From assembly GCF_022267315.1 (NCBI RefSeq), contig NZ_JAIKLE010000019.1:1-64000 (forward strand): a stretch of DNA of 64,000 nt, in the 5' to 3' direction. Below, one piece after another: positions 36,388-45,724 of this stretch. Position numbers and translations under genes: made by a program. The notes beneath the pieces were generated by a model that saw only the letters and a list, made by a program, of their open reading frames with translations, was not told the origin of the DNA and made no database searches. The number at the start of each line of letters is the position of its first letter. Within the stretch, counting starts at the first letter, position 1. The stretch comes from Maribellus maritimus. Its GTDB lineage: Bacteria > Bacteroidota > Bacteroidia > Bacteroidales > Prolixibacteraceae.

Positions 36388-37617
36388 TTAGTTATTTTCT
36401 TTACTAAAAGCTTTTTGTCTGACTTTACTTCCGGGGTAAACTTTTAATGCTTCCTCCAGAATTTTCAAACAAACAGCCAGATCTTTTTTATTCAGCACAT
36501 ATGCAATCCTTACTTCATCAACTCCCTGATTGGCTCCGGTATAAAAACCTGAGGCAGGTGCCATCATAACGGTTTGCCCTTCATATTCAAAATCGGAAAG
36601 CAACCAGGCGCAGAATTTATCCGAGTTATCTACAGGTAGACGCGCCACCGTATAAAAAGCTCCCATCGGAATAGGTGAATAAACACCGTCAATCCGGTTT
36701 AATCCGTCGATGAGAAATTTTCTGCGGTTTACATATTCATTGTAATTATTAAGCATGTAGTCCGGATCTGCATCCAGTGAGGCCTCTGCGGCAATTTGCC
36801 CGATAAGTGGCGGGCTCAAACGTGCCTGGCAAAATTTCATCACATTTTTCTTCACCGCCTCATTTTTGGTGATTAAAGCTCCGATTCGAAGGCCACACTC
36901 GCTGTACCGTTTTGAAACGGAGTCCACAAGTACAACGTTTTGTTCAATTCCTTCCAAATGGAAAGCTGAAATATAGGGAGCACCGGTGTAACAAAATTCG
37001 CGGTACACTTCATCGGAAAAAAGATACAAATCGTATTTTTTCACCAGGTCGCGAATTTTATTCATTTCTTCACGTGTATATAAATAGCCGGTTGGGTTGT
37101 TTGGGTTACAAATCATAATCCCCTTGGTTTTCGGGGTGATGAGTTTTTCAAATTCCTCAACAGGCGGCAGAGAAAACCCTTCCTCTATTTTGGCTGCAAT
37201 CGATTTAATCTCAGCACCGGCTACAATGGCAAAAGCTTCGTAGTTGGCATAGGCAGGTTCCGGAACAATAATTTCATCACCCGGATCAAGGCAACTCATA
37301 AAAGCAAAAGTAACCGCTTCGCTGCCTCCCGATGTTATGATGATGTCTTCAACCGAAACATCAATGTCAAATTTCTGGTAATATTTGACCAGTTTTTTCC
37401 TGAACGAAAGAATACCCTCGCTTGGCGTGTATTCAAGGATGGTTCTGTCGATATTTTTAATTGCCGCGAGCGCTTCAGGAGGTGTCGGTAAATCGGGTTG
37501 TCCGATGTTTAAATGATATACCTTTATCCCTTTCGCTTTGGCCTTTTCGGCAAGCGGGCCCAACTTTCGAATTGGTGAGTCGGGCATTATCTTTCCCCTG
37601 TCTGAAACTGTCGGCAT
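36388..37617 (-). CDS. Class I PLP-dependent aminotransferase
   Basis: A 409-residue fold-type I aminotransferase of the aspartate/aromatic group. Visible motifs are YHLNIGQPDLPTP at 34-46, TSGGSEAV at 95-102, NPNNPTGYLY at 171-180 and the PLP lysine K236 in DSVSKRYSECGLRIG. A -7 box lies 30 nt upstream. It is divergent from alanine dehydrogenase, which hints at amino-acid nitrogen metabolism. The substrate pair cannot be told. Confidence 0.88.
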   Translation of the reverse strand: MPTVSDRGKIMPDSPIRKLGPLAEKAKAKGIKVYHLNIGQPDLPTPPEALAAIKNIDRTILEYTPSEGILSFRKKLVKYYQKFDIDVSVEDIIITSGGSEAVTFAFMSCLDPGDEIIVPEPAYANYEAFAIVAGAEIKSIAAKIEEGFSLPPVEEFEKLITPKTKGIMICNPNNPTGYLYTREEMNKIRDLVKKYDLYLFSDEVYREFCYTGAPYISAFHLEGIEQNVVLVDSVSKRYSECGLRIGALITKNEAVKKNVMKFCQARLSPPLIGQIAAEASLDADPDYMLNNYNEYVNRRKFLIDGLNRIDGVYSPIPMGAFYTVARLPVDNSDKFCAWLLSDFEYEGQTVMMAPASGFYTGANQGVDEVRIAYVLNKKDLAVCLKILEEALKVYPGSKVRQKAFSKENN

Positions 37618-37646
37618 GTTATTAAAAATAGTTTTTAAAAAGTTAG

Positions 37647-37654
37647 CAAATATA
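37647..37654 (-). promoter_or_regulatory. -7 box of the aminotransferase gene
   Basis: The minus strand reads TATATTTG, 30 nt upstream of the ATG. Confidence 0.45.
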
Positions 37655-37806
37655 CAAGTATCAATTTGAAATCTATAATCTGATTAAAATTTCATTTTGA
37701 AATCTTATTAAAAAATTAACTTCCTAATTATTAAGTCTGTAAAAAGACCTTTTGTTTTTGTTGCAAATCATTAATTTTTATCATGTTTTAGTACATTGTT
37801 GCTGCC

Positions 37807-37814
37807 TATTTTTG
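37807..37814 (+). promoter_or_regulatory. -7 box of alanine dehydrogenase
   Basis: TATTTTTG, 29 nt before the ATG at 37844. It lies downstream of an in-frame TTG at 37796, so that TTG cannot be the start. Confidence 0.5.
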
Positions 37815-37843
37815 AAATTCAAATACAATTAATATTTACTGAA

Positions 37844-38956
37844 ATGATAATTGGAGTACCAAAGGAAATTAAGAATAACGAAAATCGTATTGCATTAACC
37901 CCGGCAGGTGCCGCCGAATTAGTTAAACACGGCCATGAGGTTTATGTTCAGGCCGGCGGAGGAAATGGAAGCGGGTTTCATGATGAAGATTATATCGCGG
38001 CCGGGGCCATAATTCTTCCAACAATTGAAGATGTTTACGGGATTGCTGAAATGATAATCAAAGTAAAAGAGCCCATTGAACTGGAATATAAACTGATTAA
38101 AAAAGGACAGATTTTATACACCTATTTTCATTTTGCCTCTTCGGAAGTATTAACCAATGCCATGATTGAAAATGGTTCAGTTTGTTTGGCTTATGAAACT
38201 GTTGAACTGGCAGATCGCTCGCTACCTTTACTTGTACCAATGAGCGAAGTAGCCGGAAGAATGTCGGTTCAGGAAGGTGCAAAATATTTGGAAAAAACAT
38301 ACGGTGGTTACGGTGTCCTTCTGGGTGGTGTGCCAGGTGTATTACCTGCAAAAGTTTTGATTATTGGTGGTGGAATTGTGGGGACTGAAGCAGCAAAAAT
38401 GGCTGCCGGATTGGGTGCAGATGTAACCATAATGGATGTGTCGCTAAAACGCCTGCGCTATCTCGATGATATTATGCCGGCCAATGTAAAAACAATGATG
38501 AGTAACGAATTTAACATTCGTGAAATGGTGCAAACACACGATGTAATTATAGGAGCAGTGCTGATTCCCGGAGCAAAAGCTCCGCACCTTGTTACCCGCG
38601 ATATGTTAAAAACTATGAAAGCCGGAACTGTTTTGGTGGATGTTGCTGTTGATCAGGGCGGCTGTTTTGAAACCACAGTTGCAACAACACATGCTGAGCC
38701 AACATTTACAATCGATGATGTTATTCATTATTGCGTTGCCAACATGCCGGGTGCGGTTCCGCGTACTTCAACTATTGCACTTACCAACGCGACCTTACCT
38801 TATGCCATTCAGATTGCTAACAAAGGGTGGAAGCAGGCTTGTGTTGATAGCGTACCGTTGCGAAAAGGATTAAATGTTGTAAATGGAAAAGTAGTGTACG
38901 AAGGAGTTGCAGAAGCGTTTAACCTGCCTTTTGAAAATGTGGAAAGCGTGCTTTAA
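37844..38956 (+). CDS. ald: Alanine dehydrogenase
   Basis: A 370-residue NAD-dependent enzyme that interconverts alanine and pyruvate plus ammonia. The start is the ATG at 37844, giving the classical MIIGVPKEIKNNENRIALTP; an in-frame TTG at 37796 lies upstream of the promoter box. Substrate residues sit at canonical positions: R15, K75 (KVKEP) and H96 (YTYFH). The NAD fold has IIGGGIVGTEAAKMAAGLGA, and the C-terminal motif NMPGAVPRTSTIALTNATLPY is present. Length is the family standard. A terminator follows 30 nt past the stop. Confidence 0.97.
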   Translation: MIIGVPKEIKNNENRIALTPAGAAELVKHGHEVYVQAGGGNGSGFHDEDYIAAGAIILPTIEDVYGIAEMIIKVKEPIELEYKLIKKGQILYTYFHFASSEVLTNAMIENGSVCLAYETVELADRSLPLLVPMSEVAGRMSVQEGAKYLEKTYGGYGVLLGGVPGVLPAKVLIIGGGIVGTEAAKMAAGLGADVTIMDVSLKRLRYLDDIMPANVKTMMSNEFNIREMVQTHDVIIGAVLIPGAKAPHLVTRDMLKTMKAGTVLVDVAVDQGGCFETTVATTHAEPTFTIDDVIHYCVANMPGAVPRTSTIALTNATLPYAIQIANKGWKQACVDSVPLRKGLNVVNGKVVYEGVAEAFNLPFENVESVL

Positions 38957-38985
38957 CAATAGATAATAATCGTAAATTTTAGGGG

Positions 38986-39018
38986 AAGCCCGCTATCATC
39001 TGATGGTGGGCTTTTTTC
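38986..39018 (+). terminator. Terminator of ald
   Basis: AAGCCCGCTATCA - TC - TGATGGTGGGCTT (wobbles) followed by TTTT. Confidence 0.85.
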
Positions 39019-39058
39019 TTTAGCAACCATTCCTTATATTTAGTTGTTGAAATAACTT

Positions 39059-39862
39059 ATGAAAAATACCCGGGATAAATTATACGAAGTAATTTTTGAA
39101 GCCGACACAAAGGAAGGTAAAGCTTTTGATGTGGTTTTACTATTTGTAATTTTATTGAGTATCGCGCTGGTGATGCTCGAAAGCGTTCCCTTTGTAAGAG
39201 AAGACTACCGGAGTATACTCAGAATAATGGAGTGGACAATTACCATTATCTTTTCAATAGAATACATTCTTCGGGTTATTATTGTAAAAAAAGCATTCAA
39301 ATATATCTTTAGTTTTTATGGGATTATCGATTTTTTATCTGTTATACCCACATATTTAGGACTATTTCTTATTGGTACGCACAGTCTTGTTGTTATTCGT
39401 ATATTACGTTTACTTCGGGTTTTCAGGATTTTGAAGCTTACACGTTACACGCATGCCGGACGAACTTTAGCCAGAGCGATGTGGGCCAGCCGCGAGAAAA
39501 TTAGCGTTTTTATATTTTTTGTGGTGACCATTGTGGTGATTGTAGGAACAGTTATGTACCTTGTTGAAGGCGAACCACACGGTTTTACAAGTATTCCAAG
39601 AAGTATATACTGGGCAATTGTAACGCTTACAACTGTTGGTTATGGCGATATTAGCCCGCAAACTTCGCTGGGGCAATTTTTGGCCAGCGTGGTTATGATT
39701 TTGGGCTATGCAATTATTGCTGTTCCTACCGGAATTGTTACTGCCGAAATGATGAAATCGACAAGCGAAAGCAATACCCAGGTTTGCCCAAGTTGTTTGC
39801 ACGATAAACATGACGATGATGCCGTTTTTTGTAAAAAGTGTGGAGCCCGCTTAAATCCCTGA
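39059..39862 (+). CDS. Voltage-gated K+ channel-like protein with C-terminal zinc ribbon
   Basis: A 267-residue six-helix channel subunit. S1 lies at about 24-42; the S4 voltage sensor is VVIRILRLLRVFRILKLTR with Arg every third residue at 114, 117, 120 and 123; the pore filter TTVGYGDISP is at 191-200 and S6 at about 209-228. The last 25 residues form a predicted zinc ribbon (C243, C246, C258, C261: CPSC ... CKKCG) in the cytoplasm, where a metal or redox input could gate the pore. It is predicted to be an inner-membrane tetramer selective for potassium. It stands alone between ald and thyA. Confidence 0.9.
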   Translation: MKNTRDKLYEVIFEADTKEGKAFDVVLLFVILLSIALVMLESVPFVREDYRSILRIMEWTITIIFSIEYILRVIIVKKAFKYIFSFYGIIDFLSVIPTYLGLFLIGTHSLVVIRILRLLRVFRILKLTRYTHAGRTLARAMWASREKISVFIFFVVTIVVIVGTVMYLVEGEPHGFTSIPRSIYWAIVTLTTVGYGDISPQTSLGQFLASVVMILGYAIIAVPTGIVTAEMMKSTSESNTQVCPSCLHDKHDDDAVFCKKCGARLNP

Positions 39863-39944
39863 CCTTCGTTATAAAAGTTGACAACGTATCAATATTTGTG
39901 GATATTTAAATGTTAATTTAAGAAATCACTTCTTTTCAAAACTT

Positions 39945-39952
39945 TATTTTTG
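39945..39952 (+). promoter_or_regulatory. -7 box of thyA-folA
   Basis: TATTTTTG, 16 nt before the thyA ATG. Confidence 0.45.
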
Positions 39953-39968
39953 CATCAAACAAAAGAAA

Positions 39969-40862
39969 ATGAGGCAGTATTTAGATTTATTGGAAACCAT
40001 TCTTGAAAAAGGAAGTGAAAAAGGCGATCGCACAGGGACAGGTACCATAAGTAGATTTGGACACCAGATGCGTTTTGATTTGAGCGAGGGATTCCCGGCG
40101 GTAACAACCAAAAAGCTGCATTTGAAATCAATTATTCACGAGTTGCTTTGGTTTTTGGCGGGCGATACAAATCTTAGATATCTTGCCCAAAATAATGTTC
40201 ATATCTGGGATGACTGGCCGTACAGGCGGTATAAAAACAGTCCGGACTTTCAGGAGGAATCGATTCGTGAATTTTCACAGAAAGTAGCGGAAGACGAAAA
40301 ATTTGCCGCTGTTTGGGGCGAACTTGGTCCGGTTTATGGAAAACAGTGGCGCGACTTTTCCGGAATCGACCAGATTAAATGGGTGGTTGATGAAATTAAA
40401 TATCTTCAGGAAAACAAAGAAAGTCCCAATGGAAGGCGCCTGATTGTTTCTGCCTGGAATCCGCCGGAAGTAGAAGAGATGGCAAAAGCCGGACTTCCTC
40501 CTTGTCATACCCTTTTTCAGTTTTATGTAAATAATGGAAAACTTTCATGCCAGCTATACCAGCGCAGCGCCGATGTTTTTTTGGGTGTTCCGTTTAATAT
40601 CGCTTCCTATGCATTGTTAACCATGATGATAGCACAGGTCACAGGCCTGGAAGCTGGCGATTTTGTGCATACATTTGGCGATGTGCATATTTATTCCAAT
40701 CATATTGAGCAGGTGAAACTGCAACTCAGCCGTGAACCCTATCCCTTGCCGACGATGAAAATAAGTCCGGAGGTCAAAAGTATTTTTGATTTTAAATATG
40801 AAGATTTTGAGTTGGTAGGATACCAGTCTCACCCGCACATAAAAGGGATTGTGGCCGTTTAG
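39969..40862 (+). CDS. thyA: Thymidylate synthase
   Basis: A 297-residue enzyme that methylates dUMP to dTMP with methylene-tetrahydrofolate. Key motifs are [12 protein letters not shown] at 20-31, the catalytic cysteine C179 in [13 protein letters not shown], the dUMP-phosphate motif [17 protein letters not shown], and [12 protein letters not shown]. An insertion around residues 89-115 ([20 protein letters not shown]) makes it longer than the 264-residue E. coli enzyme. It is followed 87 nt later by folA, which regenerates the folate it oxidises. Confidence 0.96.
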   Translation: MRQYLDLLETILEKGSEKGDRTGTGTISRFGHQMRFDLSEGFPAVTTKKLHLKSIIHELLWFLAGDTNLRYLAQNNVHIWDDWPYRRYKNSPDFQEESIREFSQKVAEDEKFAAVWGELGPVYGKQWRDFSGIDQIKWVVDEIKYLQENKESPNGRRLIVSAWNPPEVEEMAKAGLPPCHTLFQFYVNNGKLSCQLYQRSADVFLGVPFNIASYALLTMMIAQVTGLEAGDFVHTFGDVHIYSNHIEQVKLQLSREPYPLPTMKISPEVKSIFDFKYEDFELVGYQSHPHIKGIVAV

Positions 40863-40949
40863 TTTTGTTGCAAAAGATAAATTCGAAGTCTGAGCAGTTT
40901 ATCTCTGAAATTTGAATGTTGAAGATTGTTAATTGAACGATTTTAAAAT

Positions 40950-41450
40950 ATGATCCATAAAAATATATCCATTATCGTTGCTATTGCTGAGAATTTTGCC
41001 ATCGGTAAAAATAACGACTTGCTTTTTCATTTACCCAACGATTTAAAACGTTTTAAGGAAATTACCTCGGGGCACAGTTTAATTATGGGAAGAAACACTT
41101 TGCTTTCGTTGCCAAAGTGGCCTTTACCTAATCGGCGGCACGTCGTAATTACTGACAAAAAAGATGACGTGTTTTCAGGCTGTGAAGTGGTTTTTTCTAT
41201 CGAAGAGGCGATTGAAAAAGTAACAAATGAAAAAGAAGCTTTTATTATTGGCGGAGGAATGGTTTACCGGCAGTTTTATCCGGTGGCGGGGAAACTCTAT
41301 TTAACGTTGGTGCATAAACCTTTTGACGCTGACGTATATTTTCCCAAAATCGAATATTCTGAGTGGAAGGAAACTTCACGTGAAGATTTTTATGATGAGA
41401 AAAATGATTTTAACTATTCCTATTTAAATCTGGAAAGAAAGGATATGTAA
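40950..41450 (+). CDS. folA: Dihydrofolate reductase
   Basis: A 166-residue NADPH-dependent enzyme that reduces dihydrofolate. The usual motifs are present: IAENFAIGKNNDLLFHLPNDLKRFKEIT, with the substrate acid within HLPNDLKRF, MGRNTLLSLP for NADPH, and IIGGGMVYRQFYP. It is paired with thyA as in many bacteria. Length is normal. Confidence 0.95.
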   Translation: MIHKNISIIVAIAENFAIGKNNDLLFHLPNDLKRFKEITSGHSLIMGRNTLLSLPKWPLPNRRHVVITDKKDDVFSGCEVVFSIEEAIEKVTNEKEAFIIGGGMVYRQFYPVAGKLYLTLVHKPFDADVYFPKIEYSEWKETSREDFYDEKNDFNYSYLNLERKDM

Positions 41451-41554
41451 CGACGAATTTTTTGCCTGTTCACGTTATTAAAAAGATTTACAAAGTTTTA
41501 AATGTAAATTTTCTCCGTAAAAAATTATATTTTTCCGCATTAATTTTTATTCCG

Positions 41555-43327
41555 ATGAAAAGATTTTTTTTTACCCCTTTTTTAGTTCTGTTTTGTTTTG
41601 TAGTTTTTGCTCAGAATAAGTCGTTGCTTGAGTTGAAGTATGAAGAAAATTATACACCAACCTACAAAGAAGTAATCGAAATGTACCAGCTTCTGGATAA
41701 AACTTATCCGAACGCATCGCTTTTGGAAAAAGGCAAAACAGATATTGGGAAGCCTTTACACCTTTTTGTTATCAATAGCGAACCTGTTTTTGATCCGCAA
41801 CGAATCAGAGAACAGGGAAAATCAGTTTTGTTAATTAATAATGGAATTCATCCGGGAGAACCCGTAGGGATTGACGCCAGTTTGAAGTTTGCTGACGATA
41901 TGCTTCGAAACAAAAATAAAATGCAAAAGTGGCTTGAAAACACGGTGATTATAATAATACCGGCCTACAATATTGGCGGCTTGTTAAACCGCAGTGCAAC
42001 CAACCGGGCCAACCAGAGCACTCCTTATGAAACGGGTTTTCGGGGAAATGCAAAAAATCTCGATTTAAATCGTGACTTCACAAAAAACGATTCAGAAAAT
42101 GCAAAATCTTTTACCAAAATATTTCAGGAGTGGAATCCCGATGTTTTTCTGGATACACATACTACTAATGGTTCCGATCATCAGTACAGTGTAACCTGGA
42201 TTCCTCCTTTCCCGGATTATTTTCCACCAGCACAGGAAAAATTCCTTCGCGAAAAAATGCTTCCGCAAATGTTTGAGAAAATGAAGAAAGGTGAGTATGA
42301 ATTAACACCTTATGTAAACTGGATGCATCGCGATCCCAAAAAAGGGATTCAAATGTGGCAGGATGCTCCCCGCTATTCTTCCGGTTTTGCAAGTCTCTTT
42401 AACAGTTATGGAATGATGACCGAAAATCATGTTTACAAAGTTTATTCCGACCGCGTAAAATCGTGTTACGAATTTATATGTAGCCTCGCAGAATTTACCT
42501 TTGAATATTCTGAGGAAATAATTACAAGCCGGGAAACCGGGATTGAGGAATTGCTGTCGGCGGAAAACTATCCTTTAAGTTATGAAGTTGATACCATGAA
42601 ATATAGCACAATTACTTTTAACGGATATGAGGCAAACGACGAAATTATTGATAAGGTAACCGGACTTCCACGTTTTGGTTATGATCGAACAAAACCTTAT
42701 TCACATGAAATTCGGTATTATGATGTTTACAACACGGTGGAAGAAACTCAGATTCCTGAGTATTACATTTTACCACAGGGATGGAAAGAAGTGATAGAAC
42801 GCCTGAAACTAAACGGAATTGAATTTTATACCATCTCGAAGGACATTTCTTTTGATGTGGAAGTTGATTATATTGATGATTTTGGTGGTCCGCCGCAACC
42901 TTATAACGGGCATTATTTTCATAGTAAGGTAACAACGCACAGAGAAATACAGAATTTGGAATATTACGCAGGTGATATTATTATTCCGGTTCGGCAAAAG
43001 AAAATAAAGTATATTCTGGAAATGCTGGAACCTAAAGCGATGGATTCATTTTTTCGATGGAATTTTTTTGATTCGATTTTGGATCAGCGTGAATATTTTT
43101 CAACCTATGGTTTTGAAGAAAATGCATTAAAATATTTGGAAAGCCACCCGGATTTTAAAAGCAAGTTTTTAGAAAAAAGGAATTCCGATCCTGAATTTGC
43201 TAAAGATCATCGCGCTCAGTTGGCCTATATTTACAACAATACCGAGTGGGCGGAGAAAACCTGCAAAAGATATCCTGCTGCGAAAATATTTAAGAAGTTT
43301 TCCGAAAACGAATTAAAAAGCTTCTAA
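41555..43327 (+). CDS. Secreted M14 family zinc carboxypeptidase
   Basis: A 590-residue exported metallopeptidase. The start is set at 41555, where the signal peptide MKRFFFTPFLVLFCFVVFAQ begins; an in-frame ATG at 41462 would put 31 extra residues before it. The zinc ligands H99 and E102 lie in GIHPGEPVGID, the arginine region in LDLNRDF, and the third ligand in FLDTHTTNGSDHQYS. A C-terminal extension of about 250 residues (from about 340) is beta-rich and not assigned. The substrate may be peptides or peptidoglycan stem peptides. Confidence 0.87.
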   Translation: MKRFFFTPFLVLFCFVVFAQNKSLLELKYEENYTPTYKEVIEMYQLLDKTYPNASLLEKGKTDIGKPLHLFVINSEPVFDPQRIREQGKSVLLINNGIHPGEPVGIDASLKFADDMLRNKNKMQKWLENTVIIIIPAYNIGGLLNRSATNRANQSTPYETGFRGNAKNLDLNRDFTKNDSENAKSFTKIFQEWNPDVFLDTHTTNGSDHQYSVTWIPPFPDYFPPAQEKFLREKMLPQMFEKMKKGEYELTPYVNWMHRDPKKGIQMWQDAPRYSSGFASLFNSYGMMTENHVYKVYSDRVKSCYEFICSLAEFTFEYSEEIITSRETGIEELLSAENYPLSYEVDTMKYSTITFNGYEANDEIIDKVTGLPRFGYDRTKPYSHEIRYYDVYNTVEETQIPEYYILPQGWKEVIERLKLNGIEFYTISKDISFDVEVDYIDDFGGPPQPYNGHYFHSKVTTHREIQNLEYYAGDIIIPVRQKKIKYILEMLEPKAMDSFFRWNFFDSILDQREYFSTYGFEENALKYLESHPDFKSKFLEKRNSDPEFAKDHRAQLAYIYNNTEWAEKTCKRYPAAKIFKKFSENELKSF

Positions 43328-43439
43328 AAGAAGTGAATATTCCCAAAGTAGTCTTTGGTCGTTCTAAAATCGTATCAGAACCTTTGGGTTTAAAAATAAT
43401 CAGCCCCGGAAAATTCAGAATAGTTTTTGAGCGGTTTTT

Positions 43440-44105
43440 TTAAGAAAGCAGTTTTCCTAAATTGTCAAATCTTATGTTGTAGTCTTCCATCGATCGTTTG
43501 ATAACTTCGTAAGCTTCTTCAATGCCGTAAGTTGCCGTAATTTCTGTATTACTGTCTTGGCCTGGCATATCTTTATAAGTTAAGAAGTAGTGTTCCAGTC
43601 GCTGAATTACAATTTTGGGTACTTCATTGATATTTTTCATATGACCATAAACTGTATCGTTATTGAGCACGGCGATGATCTTATCATCGGCCTGATTGCC
43701 GTCAATCATTCTGAATCCTCCAATCGGACGTGCATTTACAAGAAGATCGCCATGAGCCAGCGTTTTTTCGGTTAAAACACAAATATCTATGGGGTCTCCG
43801 TCTCCTCTTATATCTTTTCTGCCTGTTTTCTGATTACAGTATTCGCCTACTTTATCGCCACAATAAGTTTGAGGGATAAAACCATACAATGCCGGTACTA
43901 CATTTGAGAATTTTTGAGGACGGTCAATACGGAGATATCCGCTTTCTTTGTCTATTTCGTATTTAACGGTATCTGTTGATACTACTTCAATAAAAGCGGT
44001 TAATTCTTCCGGTGCATCTTTCCCTATAAAAACTCCGTGCCAGGGGTGTGATTTATAACGAAGTCCCATCAATCTTCCAATGGGGTCTGATAATTTATCT
44101 GCCAT
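43440..44105 (-). CDS. ppa: Family I inorganic pyrophosphatase
   Basis: A 221-residue soluble pyrophosphatase that hydrolyses PPi to drive biosynthesis. The metal-binding signature RGDGDPIDICVL is present, with GFRMIDGNQADDKIIAVL and HYFLTYKD. The N-terminal 40 residues are longer than in the E. coli enzyme, as is usual in related bacteria. It is monocistronic. A weak -7 (TATTTTGG on the minus strand) lies upstream. Confidence 0.93.
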   Translation of the reverse strand: MADKLSDPIGRLMGLRYKSHPWHGVFIGKDAPEELTAFIEVVSTDTVKYEIDKESGYLRIDRPQKFSNVVPALYGFIPQTYCGDKVGEYCNQKTGRKDIRGDGDPIDICVLTEKTLAHGDLLVNARPIGGFRMIDGNQADDKIIAVLNNDTVYGHMKNINEVPKIVIQRLEHYFLTYKDMPGQDSNTEITATYGIEEAYEVIKRSMEDYNIRFDNLGKLLS

Positions 44106-44187
44106 TCTGTTAATTTTTGTTTTACAGTGGAACCAAAATAACAGAAATTAGTTCATTCGGGAAGTTTAAATTTTCGGAAAAAAATCG

Positions 44188-45660
44188 TTAAATAAGGTTT
44201 GCTTTCGCTTTATTACCGGCTTTATCCACAGCTGCTACACTTACCCCAGAACCCATATTTTTAAGTTCAAAAACAAAAGGTTTTTCTTTTAGTACCTGTG
44301 GTTTATGTTCTACTTTTCCTGCCGTTTTTCCATCCACCATTATTTCATAGTGAGATATCGGCTCATCGCCGGCATATGCCGTTTGCCAGGTAACTTTATT
44401 TCCTTCTTTTTGAAGATCACGCGGTGCTGACAGTCCTGATTTATCAACTACCTGGAAATAATTACTCCCTGGTTTCATTTTTAGTGCATGTTCTTCAATC
44501 TTTTTACGTTCGTCTGCCGGCATTCCATCTGGTTCAATTTGCGCAGCGTAAAAATTTTGTACCAGCTGGCATTTTACCGGATCATCGTCAATTTGACCAA
44601 TTCCGACAATTAGAGTGTGTACGCCCGGAGTCGTCAGGGTATATTCTATGAGCGGGCGACTAGGTAATTCCGGAGTTCCTATTTTCCGGAAAACATCGGC
44701 AGGAGTTTGCGACCAACGAGGTTCTTTGTGATACATCGCGGCATCGGCAAATACTTTCATGCCAATGATGCCCATTCCCTTGGCTTCCGCAACCGGGATG
44801 ACATTGTTCTGCATGTTCATTTTGGTTTTGTCGTTTGCATTTATTGCGATGAGCATTCCATCCAGAATTCCATATCTGTCGCGTTGAATCATATCTATCA
44901 TCGCCGGAGGATTAGCATGACCTGAAAAACCGATATGTTTTATCAGCTTTTCATTTTTGGGATTCATCCCTGTCAGGTTTGTTCCGTCTCTTAAATCGCG
45001 CAATGCAACCAAAGCTCCAAAATTTTCTTCAGGGGCAAGTTCTGATTCCAGCCCTTTATATAAAACATCAACTTCTTCAACTGTTTGAAGTGTATGAACA
45101 AGTACCATGTCTAAATATGCTCCTTTAGGATAATTTCCATTATTGTCACCAAAAATTTGGGTAAGTGAGCGTTTTACGTCATCAACAGCACAACGTACCT
45201 CTTTTCCATTCGACGAGTTTCGTACTTTATCCTGTGCTTCCCAACCGGGTTTTCCCCATCGCATCGCTGTTTTGCTGGTGAGCCATATGGATTTACGGAG
45301 TTCCTCGTTATATCCCTCTTCGCCGGGAATGAGGTTTAGTTGTTTAAAAGCTTTGTTATAGTTCAGCTGGCTGCCTGCATATAAATTTGAAGTATCAAAA
45401 TAGTTAATGCCCATTTTAAAGGCTTTCAAAATAATCGGAACAGGATCAACATCCTCCGGAGTCCATTGTAATGAGGCCTGTCCTCCCAATGCAATGGTTG
45501 TAACATCGAAACCAAGATTTCCGAACTTACGTTTCATTGGGGCCGGTAGATTTTCAACGTTGCAACCTCCGAGTGATATTGCAGAAACAGCAGCCGTTGA
45601 AGCCGCGGAAACTTTTATAAAGCTTCTTCTTGAAATCGGATATTTTTTTTGATTAGCCAT
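44188..45660 (-). CDS. Tat-exported aldo/keto reductase, probable lipoprotein
   Basis: A 490-residue protein with a twin-arginine signal (SRRSFIKVSAAST, residues 10-22) that ends in a lipobox-like LGGC with Cys33, so it is probably an exported, lipid-anchored oxidoreductase. The AKR barrel shows the catalytic tetrad in context: Asp and Tyr in YFDTSNLYAGS, Lys in IWLTSKTAM and His in MVLVHTLQ. A short beta-sandwich tail from about 415 (SAPRDLQKEGNKVTWQTAYAGDEPI) resembles a fibronectin-type module. It lies 64 nt downstream of the GH9 gene and shares a 17-bp promoter segment with it. Sugar-aldehyde or keto-sugar chemistry is a guess. Confidence 0.85.
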   Translation of the reverse strand: MANQKKYPISRRSFIKVSAASTAAVSAISLGGCNVENLPAPMKRKFGNLGFDVTTIALGGQASLQWTPEDVDPVPIILKAFKMGINYFDTSNLYAGSQLNYNKAFKQLNLIPGEEGYNEELRKSIWLTSKTAMRWGKPGWEAQDKVRNSSNGKEVRCAVDDVKRSLTQIFGDNNGNYPKGAYLDMVLVHTLQTVEEVDVLYKGLESELAPEENFGALVALRDLRDGTNLTGMNPKNEKLIKHIGFSGHANPPAMIDMIQRDRYGILDGMLIAINANDKTKMNMQNNVIPVAEAKGMGIIGMKVFADAAMYHKEPRWSQTPADVFRKIGTPELPSRPLIEYTLTTPGVHTLIVGIGQIDDDPVKCQLVQNFYAAQIEPDGMPADERKKIEEHALKMKPGSNYFQVVDKSGLSAPRDLQKEGNKVTWQTAYAGDEPISHYEIMVDGKTAGKVEHKPQVLKEKPFVFELKNMGSGVSVAAVDKAGNKAKANLI

Positions 45661-45678
45661 AGGTTTAGTTTTTCTTTA

Positions 45679-45695
45679 AAATTACAAAAATTATT
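45679..45695 (-). promoter_or_regulatory. Promoter segment of the aldo/keto reductase gene, shared with GH9
   Basis: The minus strand reads AATAATTTTTGTAATTT. The identical 17-mer occurs at 47387-47403 before the GH9 gene. It contains a TAATTTTTG resembling the -7 box, about 19-35 nt before the start. Confidence 0.4.
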
Positions 45696-45724
45696 GAATA
45701 TTAAAGAATTAGGAGCTGGCTTTT

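Noticed and set aside
43322-43439. Possible terminator between the M14 peptidase and ppa genes
   Set aside because: A T run is present but no convincing stem could be paired.
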